From NCBI GenBank assembly GCA_018262455.1, contig JAGSPR010000016.1, positions 1-46,726 of the forward strand: a stretch of 46,726 bases of DNA. The letters run 5' to 3'. This DNA comes from Deltaproteobacteria bacterium. GTDB taxonomy: Bacteria > Myxococcota > Polyangia > Haliangiales > Haliangiaceae. The notes under the pieces are model-generated. The model was not told the origin of the DNA. It did no database searches and saw nothing but the letters and a program-made list of their open reading frames with translations. The position numbers and the translations under genes are program-made. Positions 8,308 to 16,835 of the stretch are shown piece by piece; position 1 is the first letter of the stretch, and each line of letters opens with the position of its first letter.

Positions 8308-10208
8308 GATTGTGCGGTGGCTCGTAGCTTGTTGCCGAGCAGCACCCTGAGCTCGTTGACGATCAGCGGGCGCTGGCCGAACAGGTTGTAGCGTTCGGCA
8401 GGGTCACTCTTGAGATCGTACAGCTCCATGCTGTCGCCGTTGTCGATCAACTTCCAGCCGCCGCGCACGAACGCCGCGAGGTCGCCGCTCGGGGACTCGC
8501 TGGACCGGCCAGCCGGGTGCTCCGAGATCAAGGATGCGAACGCGCTGCCGCCGCTAGCATCCCCGAGTCGGTCGCCGCGGGCCAGATCGCCGAACGACCG
8601 GCCATCGAGCGCGACGGTCCTGGGCGGCACGAAGCCGGCGAGATCGAGGACCGTCGGCACGAGGTCGACGAGGCTCACGGTCTCGACGATCCGCCGCGGC
8701 TTGACACCCGGCCCGGCGATCACGAGCGGCACCTGGAGCCCGGCGCTGTAGAGATCGGACGCGTGATACGGCTGGCCGTGCTCGCCGAGGCCCTGGCCGC
8801 GGTCCGACGTGACGATCCAGATCGGGGCCTGCGCGGGGGCACGCTGGTCGAATGCCCCGAACAGCTCGAACAGGGCATGGTCGGTGGTTGCCAGCCCGTG
8901 ATCGTAGAACCGCCGGCGCTCCTCGTCGGTCGTCGCGGTGCGCTCCCCAGCCGGTGGTTGGAGGTGGATCCACAGGAACAGCGGACGGTTACCGGTACGG
9001 CGCTCGCGCGTGTCGAGCCAGGCCCGCGCGGTCCGTGCGAGCTGTCCTGGGTCGTCTTCGATCACCACCTGCTCGAGCCCACGCGCCAGGCCGCCGCGCC
9101 ACAGATCGTCGCAGCACGCGAAGCCCGCGGTCTCGTAGCCGGCGGCGCGTAGTCGTTCGGCGAGCAGGACGTGCCGGGGGTCGAGCGTCAGCTCCGTGGG
9201 GCTCGTGTGCCCGCGCACCCGGTTGGCAGCCAGCCCGAGCGCGATCGACGGCAGCGATCGCCGCGTCAGGGTGCTCGAGACGAACGCCCACTCGAACACG
9301 GCTCCGCGCAGGCCGAGGTCGCGGAGCGCGGGCATCTCCGCGCGCCCCCCGTACGGCGGTGTGCGATCGGCACGCATGCCGTCGATCGTGACGAGCACGA
9401 GATCGGGATGTGCCGCACCAACCCGCTCGGCGGGACGGAACTGCGTGAGCGAGATGTCACCACGGATGCGTTCGAGGTCGAACACGCCCCCGATCGCGGT
9501 CCTGGCGAGCGGGCCGGCGCCCCAGATCCTGAGCGTGAGCGACGGCCGGGTCGCCGCCGCCACGATCGCGAGCACGATCGCGGTCACGGTCGCGGTCGCG
9601 ATCAACGCGCCGCTGACCAGGCGGACGCGGCGCGCCAGCCACGGCCATCCGCCGTGCACCGCGATCGTCGCCACCAGCGCGGCGGCTGGTGCGTGGAGGA
9701 AGCGCGTCTCGGGTGCGCCCAGGCGGCGTCTCACGATGAACACCCAGAGCACGTACGCGATCGCGATCGCGGAGACGATCGCGACGCCGATGATCAGCCA
9801 CGGCCGCAGCAGGGTCGTCCTGCCACCGCGTCGCCACCGGGCGTCGAGCTTGCGCGCGATCCAGGCGAGCAGCGCGGCGACGGGGCGAGAGCCGACGACG
9901 ATGCCGAGCACCGTCGCGACCGCGAGGATCGGCTGCAGAAAGCCGATCGACAGCGGCTTGAACGCGGTCCACGACGCGAGCAGCCAGGTGCCCTGGAACA
10001 TCGCCCAGACCAGCGACAGCGCTCCGAGCCAGATCACCCCGACCCAGCCGACCAGCCACGGCACCCCGCCGCCTTCCTCGACGAGGGACGCGACCAGCTC
10101 CCGGGGTTGCCACGCGGCGACGAGCCCGCGCACGATCACGCTCGCCACGATCAGCGTCGGAATCGCGAGCAGCCCGACGAAGCCCACCGTGGCCACGACC
10201 CCGAGCAC
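8295..10208 (-). CDS. Membrane protein with C-terminal sulfatase/alkaline-phosphatase-fold domain
   Basis: A 637-residue protein (from the GTG at 10208). The first 230 residues hold five or so membrane helices; the rest is a periplasmic sulfatase-fold domain. It has the first metal-binding motif (LVTIDGMRAD), a TLTRRSLPSIALG segment where the nucleophile should be, a SDRGQGLGEHG motif, HxSDLY and the usual end (LYDLKSDPAERYNL). The nucleophile segment lacks the CxPxR needed for formylglycine, so the nucleophile would be Ser/Thr as in phosphoethanolamine or phosphoglycerol transferases. The common SDHG reads SDRG. Substrate unknown. The frame stays open upstream to 10367 and encodes another hydrophobic helix but offers no ATG, GTG or TTG, so the true start is unclear. 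Confidence 0.7.
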   Translation of the reverse strand: MLGVVATVGFVGLLAIPTLIVASVIVRGLVAAWQPRELVASLVEEGGGVPWLVGWVGVIWLGALSLVWAMFQGTWLLASWTAFKPLSIGFLQPILAVATVLGIVVGSRPVAALLAWIARKLDARWRRGGRTTLLRPWLIIGVAIVSAIAIAYVLWVFIVRRRLGAPETRFLHAPAAALVATIAVHGGWPWLARRVRLVSGALIATATVTAIVLAIVAAATRPSLTLRIWGAGPLARTAIGGVFDLERIRGDISLTQFRPAERVGAAHPDLVLVTIDGMRADRTPPYGGRAEMPALRDLGLRGAVFEWAFVSSTLTRRSLPSIALGLAANRVRGHTSPTELTLDPRHVLLAERLRAAGYETAGFACCDDLWRGGLARGLEQVVIEDDPGQLARTARAWLDTRERRTGNRPLFLWIHLQPPAGERTATTDEERRRFYDHGLATTDHALFELFGAFDQRAPAQAPIWIVTSDRGQGLGEHGQPYHASDLYSAGLQVPLVIAGPGVKPRRIVETVSLVDLVPTVLDLAGFVPPRTVALDGRSFGDLARGDRLGDASGGSAFASLISEHPAGRSSESPSGDLAAFVRGGWKLIDNGDSMELYDLKSDPAERYNLFGQRPLIVNELRVLLGNKLRATAQSPFE

Positions 10209-10319
10209 GTCGTTCGTGCCCCGGCCTTCGACGAGCCCCGCGACGATCGCGCCGGTGCAGGCCGCGATCGCACTCGGCGCGATCCAGCGGCCGATCCCAC
10301 GCGCGGTCCACGAGGGGCT

Positions 10320-10346
10320 CGCGGGGCGAGCGGGGCGAGCGGGGAG
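10320..10346. repeat. Short GC-rich 9-bp tandem repeat
   Basis: About three units of a 9-mer (GCGGGGCGA, the last one degenerate) lie upstream of the sulfatase-fold gene. On the minus strand and in frame with that gene they read Pro-Ala-Arg repeats, so they may be part of an unrecognised N-terminus or simply leader sequence. Confidence 0.5.
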
Positions 10347-10380
10347 GGAGGGGATGACGAAAGTGTACTAACCCCAGGGT

Positions 10381-10487
10381 CGCCTGTGTTAACCCGACGC
10401 AAGCGTAAGCGTAGGCGTAGGCGTAGGCGTAAGCGGGAATTCGCTTACGCCTACGCCGACGCTTACGCCTGCGGGGCAACACAGGCG
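10381..10487. repeat. Large imperfect hairpin built from GCGTAA/GCGTAG units
   Basis: In the divergent gap before ampG, the left arm (10381-10435) starts with CGCCTGTGTT and continues with tandem 6-mers GCGTAA and GCGTAG, ending GCGTAAGCG. The loop is GGAATT. The right arm (10442-10487) is the complement: CGCTTACGCC, CTACGCC, GCTTACGCC, ending AACACAGGCG. The arms pair over most of their length; the outermost 10 bp and the innermost 9 bp match perfectly. Lying between divergent genes, it is not a simple terminator of either. No protein is encoded here; short Ala-Tyr repeats in several frames come from the repeat itself. Confidence 0.85.
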
Positions 10488-10543
10488 TAGGTGGGCACCC
10501 CCGAAAAATTGGCTCGGGCGGCCTGACGTACCACCCTGGGGCG

Positions 10544-11989
10544 GTGAGCTGGCTCGCCGTCTTCCGTTCGCGCCGGATGGCGGTGCTGTTCCTGCTCGGC
10601 TTCTCGTCAGGGCTGCCGCTCTACCTGACCGGCCAGACGCTGCAGGCGTGGATGGAGTCGGCCCACGTCGAGATCTCCCAGATCACCGCGTTCTCGCTCG
10701 TCGGGCTGGCGTACACGTTCAAGTTCGCGTGGGCACCGCTGCTCGATCGGTTCCGGTTGCCGTTCCTCGGGCGGCGCCGCGGCTGGGTGCTCGTCGCCCA
10801 GATCGCCCTGATGGTCGCGATCGCGGCGATGGGCCTCGTCGATCCCGTGAGTCAGCCCGGCCTGCTCGCGATCCTCGCCGTCGTCGTCGCGGTGCTGTCG
10901 GCGTCGCAGGACATCGTGCTCGATGCCTACAACGCGGATCTGCTGTCGCCCGAGCAGCGCGCCGCAGGCTCCGCGATCTACGTGGTCGGCTATCGCGTCG
11001 CGATGCTCGTCACCGGCACGCTCGCGCTGTTCCTCGCGGACTACGTACCGTGGCGGGTGATCTACGCGACGATCGCGTCGCTGATGGTGATCGGGATCGC
11101 GGGCACGATGCTGGCAGAAGAGCCGATCGCGCCGGCGCGCAAGCCGACCACGATCGTCGCGGCGGTGTACCTCCCGGTCGTCGAGCTGGTCCGCCGGCTC
11201 GGCGTGCGGACCGCGATCCTCACGCTCGTGTTCGTGGCGCTCTACAAGTTCGGCGACTCGTTCGCCCAGGCGCTGCTCATCACGTTCTTCAAGCGTGGCC
11301 TCGGCTTCGAGTTTCGCGAGATCGCCACGATCTACAAGGTCCTCGGGTTCGCCGGGATGTTCATCGGCGGCCTGGGCGCAGGGACCATGGTCGCGCGGTT
11401 CGGGCTGCGCCGCATGCTGGTCGCCTTCGGGATCCTGCAGGCGTGTACGAACTTGCTCTACGTGTGGCTCGCGGTGGCCGGCAAGAACTACCTGATCTTC
11501 AGCGCGGCGGTGCTGTGCGACAACATCGCCGGCGCGATGGGCACGGCGGCATTCGTCGCCTTCATGATGTCGGTGTGCTCGCCGGCGGTCAGCGCGACCC
11601 AGTTCGCGTTGCTGACGTCGTTGTCCTCCGTGGGCCAGCGCGTGTTCGGACCGTTCGCCGATGACGTGGTGACCCGGATCGACTGGTCGGGCCTCGGCCG
11701 GCTCGCGTGGTCGAGCGGGAAGATCCAGCACGCGATCTCGCCGCACCTCGAGCAGGCGATCGCGAACCTCGACTGGGCGCGGCTGTTCGATGTAGCGACG
11801 ATCGGCGCGCGGCTCCACCTCGGCCTCTCCCCCTATGGCGAGACCGTCGTACGCTACGACTGGCCGGTGTTCTTCGCCGTCACCGCGATCATGGCGATCC
11901 CCGGGCTCCTGCTCGCGCAAACCCTCGGATCGCTCGATGTGGTGAGTCCGGGTGGCCACAAAATTGCCCGCGCCGGCGATAGTCCCTAG
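10544..11989 (+). CDS. ampG: MFS transporter, AmpG-like muropeptide permease
   Basis: A 481-residue inner-membrane protein with 12 or more hydrophobic helices. AmpG imports GlcNAc-anhydroMurNAc muropeptides for cell-wall recycling and, in some bacteria, beta-lactamase induction. Family signatures are visible: SRRMAVLFLLGFSSGLPL at the start, KFAWAPLLDR in the second helix-loop, and SQDIVLDAY in the fourth or fifth helix. A stretch of about 70 residues between the late helices (around 370-440) is amphipathic and less typical. The GTG at 10544 gives the expected N-terminus. A membrane protein starts 9 nt later and ribF follows, suggesting a transcript of convenience. No AmpR or AmpD is nearby. 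Confidence 0.85.
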   Translation: MSWLAVFRSRRMAVLFLLGFSSGLPLYLTGQTLQAWMESAHVEISQITAFSLVGLAYTFKFAWAPLLDRFRLPFLGRRRGWVLVAQIALMVAIAAMGLVDPVSQPGLLAILAVVVAVLSASQDIVLDAYNADLLSPEQRAAGSAIYVVGYRVAMLVTGTLALFLADYVPWRVIYATIASLMVIGIAGTMLAEEPIAPARKPTTIVAAVYLPVVELVRRLGVRTAILTLVFVALYKFGDSFAQALLITFFKRGLGFEFREIATIYKVLGFAGMFIGGLGAGTMVARFGLRRMLVAFGILQACTNLLYVWLAVAGKNYLIFSAAVLCDNIAGAMGTAAFVAFMMSVCSPAVSATQFALLTSLSSVGQRVFGPFADDVVTRIDWSGLGRLAWSSGKIQHAISPHLEQAIANLDWARLFDVATIGARLHLGLSPYGETVVRYDWPVFFAVTAIMAIPGLLLAQTLGSLDVVSPGGHKIARAGDSP

Positions 11990-11998
11990 CGTCAGCGG

Positions 11999-12883
11999 GT
12001 GCGGTCCTGGCTCGTGGTCCCGGTGATGGGTGTGGTCGCGGCGATCACCGCGGCCATCCTCGGTGCCGCGTTGTGGGATGCGGCGTGTGCCGCGGCGGCC
12101 GGGGCGGCGCTGGCCGCGGCGATCCGGGCGCTCGCCGGATCCTCGCCGGCGGCGCTTGCGGGTGCGTGCCTCGCGCCGGTGTTCGCGGTCGCACAGCTCG
12201 CCGAACACGACGGTCACCGCGGGGTCTCGTGGCTCGCGCTGGCTGCGGCCGCATGGACGTTCGCCGAGCTGGCGCGGACGACCACCGCGCCGATCGTGGC
12301 GCTGCTGCCGGCCACCGTCGCCGCCATCCTGGAGCCCGCGTGCGTGCCGCTGCTCGCGATCGCGGGTTCCCGCCTGGTCACGGCACCGGGGGAGCGACCG
12401 CGCTGGGTGGCGGCGGTCCCCGTGGTGGGAGGACTCGTGGCCGTGGTCGCGATCGTCGCGGGACTGGCCCACGGAGGGGCGTTCGCCCGGCTGGGCGTGC
12501 ACTGGTTCGGCACGGCTCCCCACGAGATCCCGCCGGTCCGCTCGCTCGCGCTGCTCGGAGAGTCGCTGGGGCCGATCGCCGCGATCGCCGCGCTCGTCGG
12601 GCTGACGCTGGTCGTCCGAGGACGGCTGGAGTCCGTCGCGATCACGGCGTGCGTGGTCGGCGCGGTGCTGGTCGATCTTCGCGCCGGCATGACCGGGCCC
12701 ATGACGCTCGGGCTCGCCGCGCTGGGTGCGGGGCTGGCCATCGCGCGGCTCGCCGGGATGATCCGGATCCCGTCGGGCCAGGCCTTCGCCGGGGCCACGT
12801 GCGGCTTGCTGCTGGTCCTGCCCCCGCTGTGGAGCGCGATCGAGCGCGATCCGCACGTTTCGATCCGCCAGGCTTCGCGCTAA
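11999..12883 (+). CDS. Alanine/valine-rich polytopic membrane protein of unknown function
   Basis: A 294-residue protein made almost entirely of hydrophobic helices (eight or nine), rich in Ala, Val and Gly, with short polar turns. The GTG start at 11999 lies 9 nt after the ampG stop. I recognise no family motif; the longest soluble loop (around residues 175-185) contains HWFGTAPHEIPP, which might help to place it by profile search. Position between ampG and ribF suggests co-transcription but says little about its job. Codon use and GC at third positions look like those of its neighbours. Confidence 0.65.
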   Translation: MRSWLVVPVMGVVAAITAAILGAALWDAACAAAAGAALAAAIRALAGSSPAALAGACLAPVFAVAQLAEHDGHRGVSWLALAAAAWTFAELARTTTAPIVALLPATVAAILEPACVPLLAIAGSRLVTAPGERPRWVAAVPVVGGLVAVVAIVAGLAHGGAFARLGVHWFGTAPHEIPPVRSLALLGESLGPIAAIAALVGLTLVVRGRLESVAITACVVGAVLVDLRAGMTGPMTLGLAALGAGLAIARLAGMIRIPSGQAFAGATCGLLLVLPPLWSAIERDPHVSIRQASR

Positions 12884-12942
12884 GTTTCGGCCGGTATGCC
12901 GGCGAGCCATCGGGCGCAGATCCTGTCCTGGGACGAGGTCCG

Positions 12943-13869
12943 ATGGAGGTGATCCATGGCCATCGCCACGTGGCGGGCTGGTCCGGTGCAGCCGTGGCGA
13001 TCGGGAACTTCGATGGCGTGCACGTCGGTCATCGCGCCCTGCTCCAGCGCACGCGCGTGCTCGCGGATGCCCACGGTGCGCGTGCGGTCGCGCTGACGTT
13101 CGATCCACATCCGGGCGCGATCGTGGGCGCCCAGCGTCCACCGGCGAGGCTCGCGTCGCTCGATCGGAGGATCGAGCTGCTCGCGGAGGCTGGGCTCGAT
13201 GCGGTCGTCGTCGAGCCGTTCACCCGTGAGCTCGCGGGGCGATCTCCACACGCGTTCGTCGATGAGGTGGTGGTGCTCGCGCTCCGCGCCCGCGCGATCG
13301 TCGTCGGCTACGACTTCACCTACGGGCAGGGCAGGGCGGGGACCACCGATGCGCTCAAGGCCCATGGCGCGCGGGCCGGCATCGAGGTCGAGGTCGTTCC
13401 GGTCGTCGAGGTCGATGGCATCGCGGCCTCGTCGACGAAGATCCGCGACCTGTTGCGCGGAGGCGACCTGGCGTCGGCCGGGAAGTTACTCGGACGCCGG
13501 TGGGACATCGATGGCGTGGTCGTCCATGGCGCCCAGCGCGGCCGCGCGATCGGCGTCCCGACCGCGAACATCGCTCCGGACGGGGATCTGCTGCTCGCGC
13601 CGGGGATCTATGCAGTCACGCTCGCGGTGGAGGGGGGCCCGCCGATGGCCGCGGTGGCGAGCCTGGGGACCAACCCGACGTTCGTCGAGCAGGGCGGGCT
13701 GGTACTCGAGGTCCACGTGCTCGACTGGGACGGCGATCTCTACGACCGCCGCGTCCGGACGACGTTCGCGGCACGATTGCGCGACGAGCTCAAGTACGAA
13801 TCGGTCGATGCGCTAATCGCGCAGATCCGACGCGACATCGTGGACGCCCGGGCCGCGCTCGCGCGCTGA
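12943..13869 (+). CDS. ribF: Bifunctional riboflavin kinase / FAD synthetase
   Basis: A 308-residue enzyme that phosphorylates riboflavin to FMN and adenylates FMN to FAD. The N-terminal nucleotidyltransferase domain has GNFDGVHVGH (about residues 22-31), TFDPHP, the GYDFTYGQGR segment and SSTKIRDLL. The C-terminal kinase domain has GRAIGVPTANI with the PTAN motif, SLGTNPTF and a closing segment around residues 270-300 (LRDELKYESVDALIAQI). Length is normal. The ATG at 12943 is the only reasonable start, about 60 nt after the preceding membrane gene; the long open frame upstream in the same phase is non-coding shadow of that gene. Confidence 0.95.
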   Translation: MEVIHGHRHVAGWSGAAVAIGNFDGVHVGHRALLQRTRVLADAHGARAVALTFDPHPGAIVGAQRPPARLASLDRRIELLAEAGLDAVVVEPFTRELAGRSPHAFVDEVVVLALRARAIVVGYDFTYGQGRAGTTDALKAHGARAGIEVEVVPVVEVDGIAASSTKIRDLLRGGDLASAGKLLGRRWDIDGVVVHGAQRGRAIGVPTANIAPDGDLLLAPGIYAVTLAVEGGPPMAAVASLGTNPTFVEQGGLVLEVHVLDWDGDLYDRRVRTTFAARLRDELKYESVDALIAQIRRDIVDARAALAR

Positions 13870-13883
13870 CGGCCGCTCCCCGG

Positions 13884-13896
13884 CCCCCCAGGGGGG
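13884..13896. terminator. CCCCCC-A-GGGGGG inverted repeat after ribF
   Basis: Six C, one A, six G, 15 nt beyond the ribF stop, extendable by a few bases on each side (GGC and GTC-like flanks). The 1-nt loop means the inner pairs would open in RNA. No T-run follows. Possibly a transcription terminator; the rest of the 226-bp gap to the protease gene shows no other clear element. Confidence 0.35.
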
Positions 13897-14080
13897 ACCC
13901 TCGCCGTGGGGTGACGTCGATCCTTGCTGCGCGCGGACCGACGTGAATCTGTCGGCTCGGGCCACCTGAGGCTCTGACGCCTCGCGTCGTGACGCCGGCA
14001 GGTCTCGGGCACGGGCACTCGATGTCATGGCCCGTCCATTGGAACGCAGCCCCGCCAAGGGTCAGATACGCCAACGAAAA

Positions 14081-14086
14081 GGGAGG
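14081..14086 (+). promoter_or_regulatory. Strong ribosome binding site of the protease gene
   Basis: GGGAGG, nine bases before the ATG at 14096. Most genes in this window lack a clear Shine-Dalgarno sequence, so this one fixes the protease start and suggests high expression. Confidence 0.65.
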
Positions 14087-14095
14087 CCTGTCTCA

Positions 14096-16778
14096 ATGCG
14101 TTTGCGCACCCTCGGAATCGCGACCCTGCTCTCGGCGAGTCTTTCTCAGCAAAGTGAGGCGGTCGTGCGACCGAAGGGAGCCGAGGCGCCGTTGGTCTCC
14201 GCGGGCCGAGGGCCGCGCGAACACCGCAGCGTGGCGTTCGCCAAGCCCACGCGGCTCGACTCGGTCGGGCTCGCCGGGTGGAAGGCGATCTGGGATCGCG
14301 ATACCGATGTGCCCTTGCGCCTGTGGTCCAGCGGGTCCATGACCTCGGGCGCGAACGGCAATCCCGCGATCGCCGAGGCCGCGGCGCGCCAGTTCCTCGC
14401 CGCGCACCTCGCGGTGCTCGCCCCCGGCGCTGCGATCACTGACTTCGAGCTGGTCTCGAACGAGCTCGGTGGCAGCGGCGCGGTCCGCAGCGTCGGCTTC
14501 GTCCAGCGCGCGGCCGGGATCCGCGTGCAGGGCGGCACCATCGGCTTCGCGTTCAAGCGTGATCGCCTCGTGGTGGTGAGCTCGACAGCGCTGCCGAACG
14601 TCGTGGTCGCGGTCCCGGCGCAGCGCCTGGCGCCGGCCGTGGTCGCCCACGCGGCGACGCGCTGGCTCGCCACCGGTGGCGAGGTCGTCGCCGTGCGCGC
14701 CGTCGCCAACGCGGCCGCGAGCGAGCGCGTGATCATCCCGGTCGTGCGACCGCGTCGCGGTGCCGCGATCGACGTCACGTACCACGTGGCCGAGCAGGTC
14801 GCGGTCGATTCGACCACCGGGCCCGGTCGGTGGAATGTCTACGTCGATGCCGCGAGCGCGGCGCCGATCGCGCGTCGCAGCACGATCTCGTACGCCTCGG
14901 GCAAGGTGCTGTTCGACGTGCCGGATCGCGGTCCGCACGCCGCGCGCAACGGCCAGCCGGGCCTGGCCACGCACACCGTCGACGGGCTCGCCACGCTCGC
15001 CGCGCTCGACGGCACGGTGACGTGGAGCGGCACGGCCGCGGCGTCGGTCGCCCTCAAGCTCAACGGTCCACTCGTCGCGATCTCGAACGGCGCCGGCGCC
15101 GTGTTCTCCGAGACCCTGACGCTCGCCGCGAACGGCACGCTGCTGTGGAGCCATCCCACCGAGGAGTTGATCGACGCCCAGCTCGATGCGTTCATCTACG
15201 CCAACCAGGTCAAGGCGTTCGCGAAGGCGCGGATCAACCCGAACCTCGCGTACCTCGATCAGCGGCTCTCGGTCACCGTCAACGAGGACGGGAGCTGCAA
15301 CGCGTTCTCGACCGGCGACGACGTCCACTTCTTCCCGAAGAGCCAGCAGTGTGAGAACACCGGCCGGCTCGCCGATGTCGTCTATCACGAGTTCGGACAC
15401 TCGCTGCACGCCAACTCCATCATCGACGGCGTCGGCTCGTTCGACAGCGCGCTGTCGGAGGGCCTGGCCGATACGACCGCGGTGCTCATCACCGGGGATC
15501 CCGGCATGGGTCGCGGGTTCTTCTTCAACAACAACGCGCTGCGCAACCTCGAGCCGGTCAACCCGAAGACGTGGCAGAACGACGCCGACGGTGAGCCTCA
15601 CAACGATGGCGAGATCATCGGCGAAGCGCTGTGGGATACCCGCAAGGCGCTCGAGGCCAAGCTCGGACAGCCCGCCGGCTTCGCGAAGACGATCGAGATC
15701 TACTACGGCATCATGCAGCGCGCGTCGGACATCCCGTCGAGCTACGCCGAGGCGCTGCTCGCCGACGACGATGACGGCGACCTCGCGAACGGGACGCCGA
15801 ACCAGTGCGAGATCGATGCGGCGTTCGCCCGTCACGGGCTGTCGGATCCGACGGTGTCGCTGGGGATCGGCAGGCGGCGGGCAGGTCCCGCTGACCGCGA
15901 CCGGCGACACGTTCGGTGGGGACATCCCGTCCGCGCCCGACGGCACGGTGATCCAGTACAAGGTGACGGTCACGCTGTCGGATGGCTCCAGCCTGTTCTA
16001 TCCGAACAACCCGGCCGATCCGCTGTACGAGTTCTACGTCGGCCCGGTGACCACGCTGTGGTGCTCGGACTTCGAGGCCGGCGCCTCCGACTGGACGCAC
16101 GGCGGCCAGGGCGGCCAGGGCGACGAGTGGGAATCCGGCGCACCGGCGGGCATCGCCGGCGATCCCAAGACGGCGTTCGGCGGGACGAACGTGTTCGGCA
16201 TCGATCTGACGCAGGACGGCGTCTACAGCCCGAGCATCTCGACGTTCGCCGAGACTCCGGACATCGACCTCCAGGGCAACACGAAGGTCCGCCTCCAGTA
16301 CCAGCGCTGGCTCGGCGTCGAGGACGGCTTCTACGATCACGCCCAGATCTTGGCGAACGGGACGGCGGTGTGGAGCAACTTCGCCAGCCCGAGCGATCCG
16401 CAGCAATCCGAGACCAACCATCTCGATCGCGAATGGCGGTTCCAGGACGTCGATCTCTCGGCGCAGACCGCCAGCGGCAAGCTCAAGCTGCGGTTCGAGC
16501 TCGACAGCGACCAAGGTCTCGAGATGGGCGGCTGGACGATGGACGACGTCTGCGTCGTCGCGCTCAGCGGTGCCGCGCTCACCTGCGGCAACGGCGACGT
16601 CGACACCGGCGAGACCTGCGATGACGGCAACCGCGTCGACGGTGATGGCTGCTCGGCGAACTGCCTCGACGAAGGCGGCGGCGGCGGCTGCTGCTCGGTC
16701 GGCAGCGGGCCCGAAGGCGCGCTCGCGCTCGGGGTGTTGACGCTCGGGCTCGTGCTGCGCCGCCGCAAGCGGGCGTGA
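14096..16778 (+). pseudogene. Secreted thermolysin-like zinc metalloprotease with MYXO-CTERM-like tail, frame broken near 15,875
   Basis: The first part (14096 to about 15,880) encodes a signal peptide, an FTP/PepSY-like propeptide (about residues 95-165) and a gluzincin catalytic domain: HEFGH at 431-435, third zinc ligand Glu455 and Asp459. Spacing matches thermolysin exactly (20 residues from second His to Glu). The second part, shifted by +1 and running from about 15,880 to 16,778, encodes a jelly-roll-like domain, a [11 protein letters not shown] cysteine repeat, a Gly-Gly-Cys-Cys stretch, a membrane helix and RRRKR. That tail resembles MYXO-CTERM surface-sorting signals. The two parts clearly belong to one protein. 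Related proteases, as I remember them, have some 50 more residues at the junction, so a deletion is more likely than a single-base slip. It could be an assembly error. Confidence 0.8.
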
Positions 16779-16835
16779 GGGGACTGGCCCTTCGACCGTC
16801 GACAGGCCCCGATCGACGTTTGGCACCGGACGCGG

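Noticed and set aside
10381..10490. Ala-Tyr repeat peptides encoded on both strands
   Set aside because: They arise from translating the GCGTAA/GCGTAG hexamers and appear in several frames, so they do not represent a protein.
10607..13141. An 844-codon minus-strand open frame across ampG, the membrane gene and the ribF start
   Set aside because: It crosses three real genes and their gaps, has Arg/Asp/Gly-rich low-complexity sequence and no recognisable motif.
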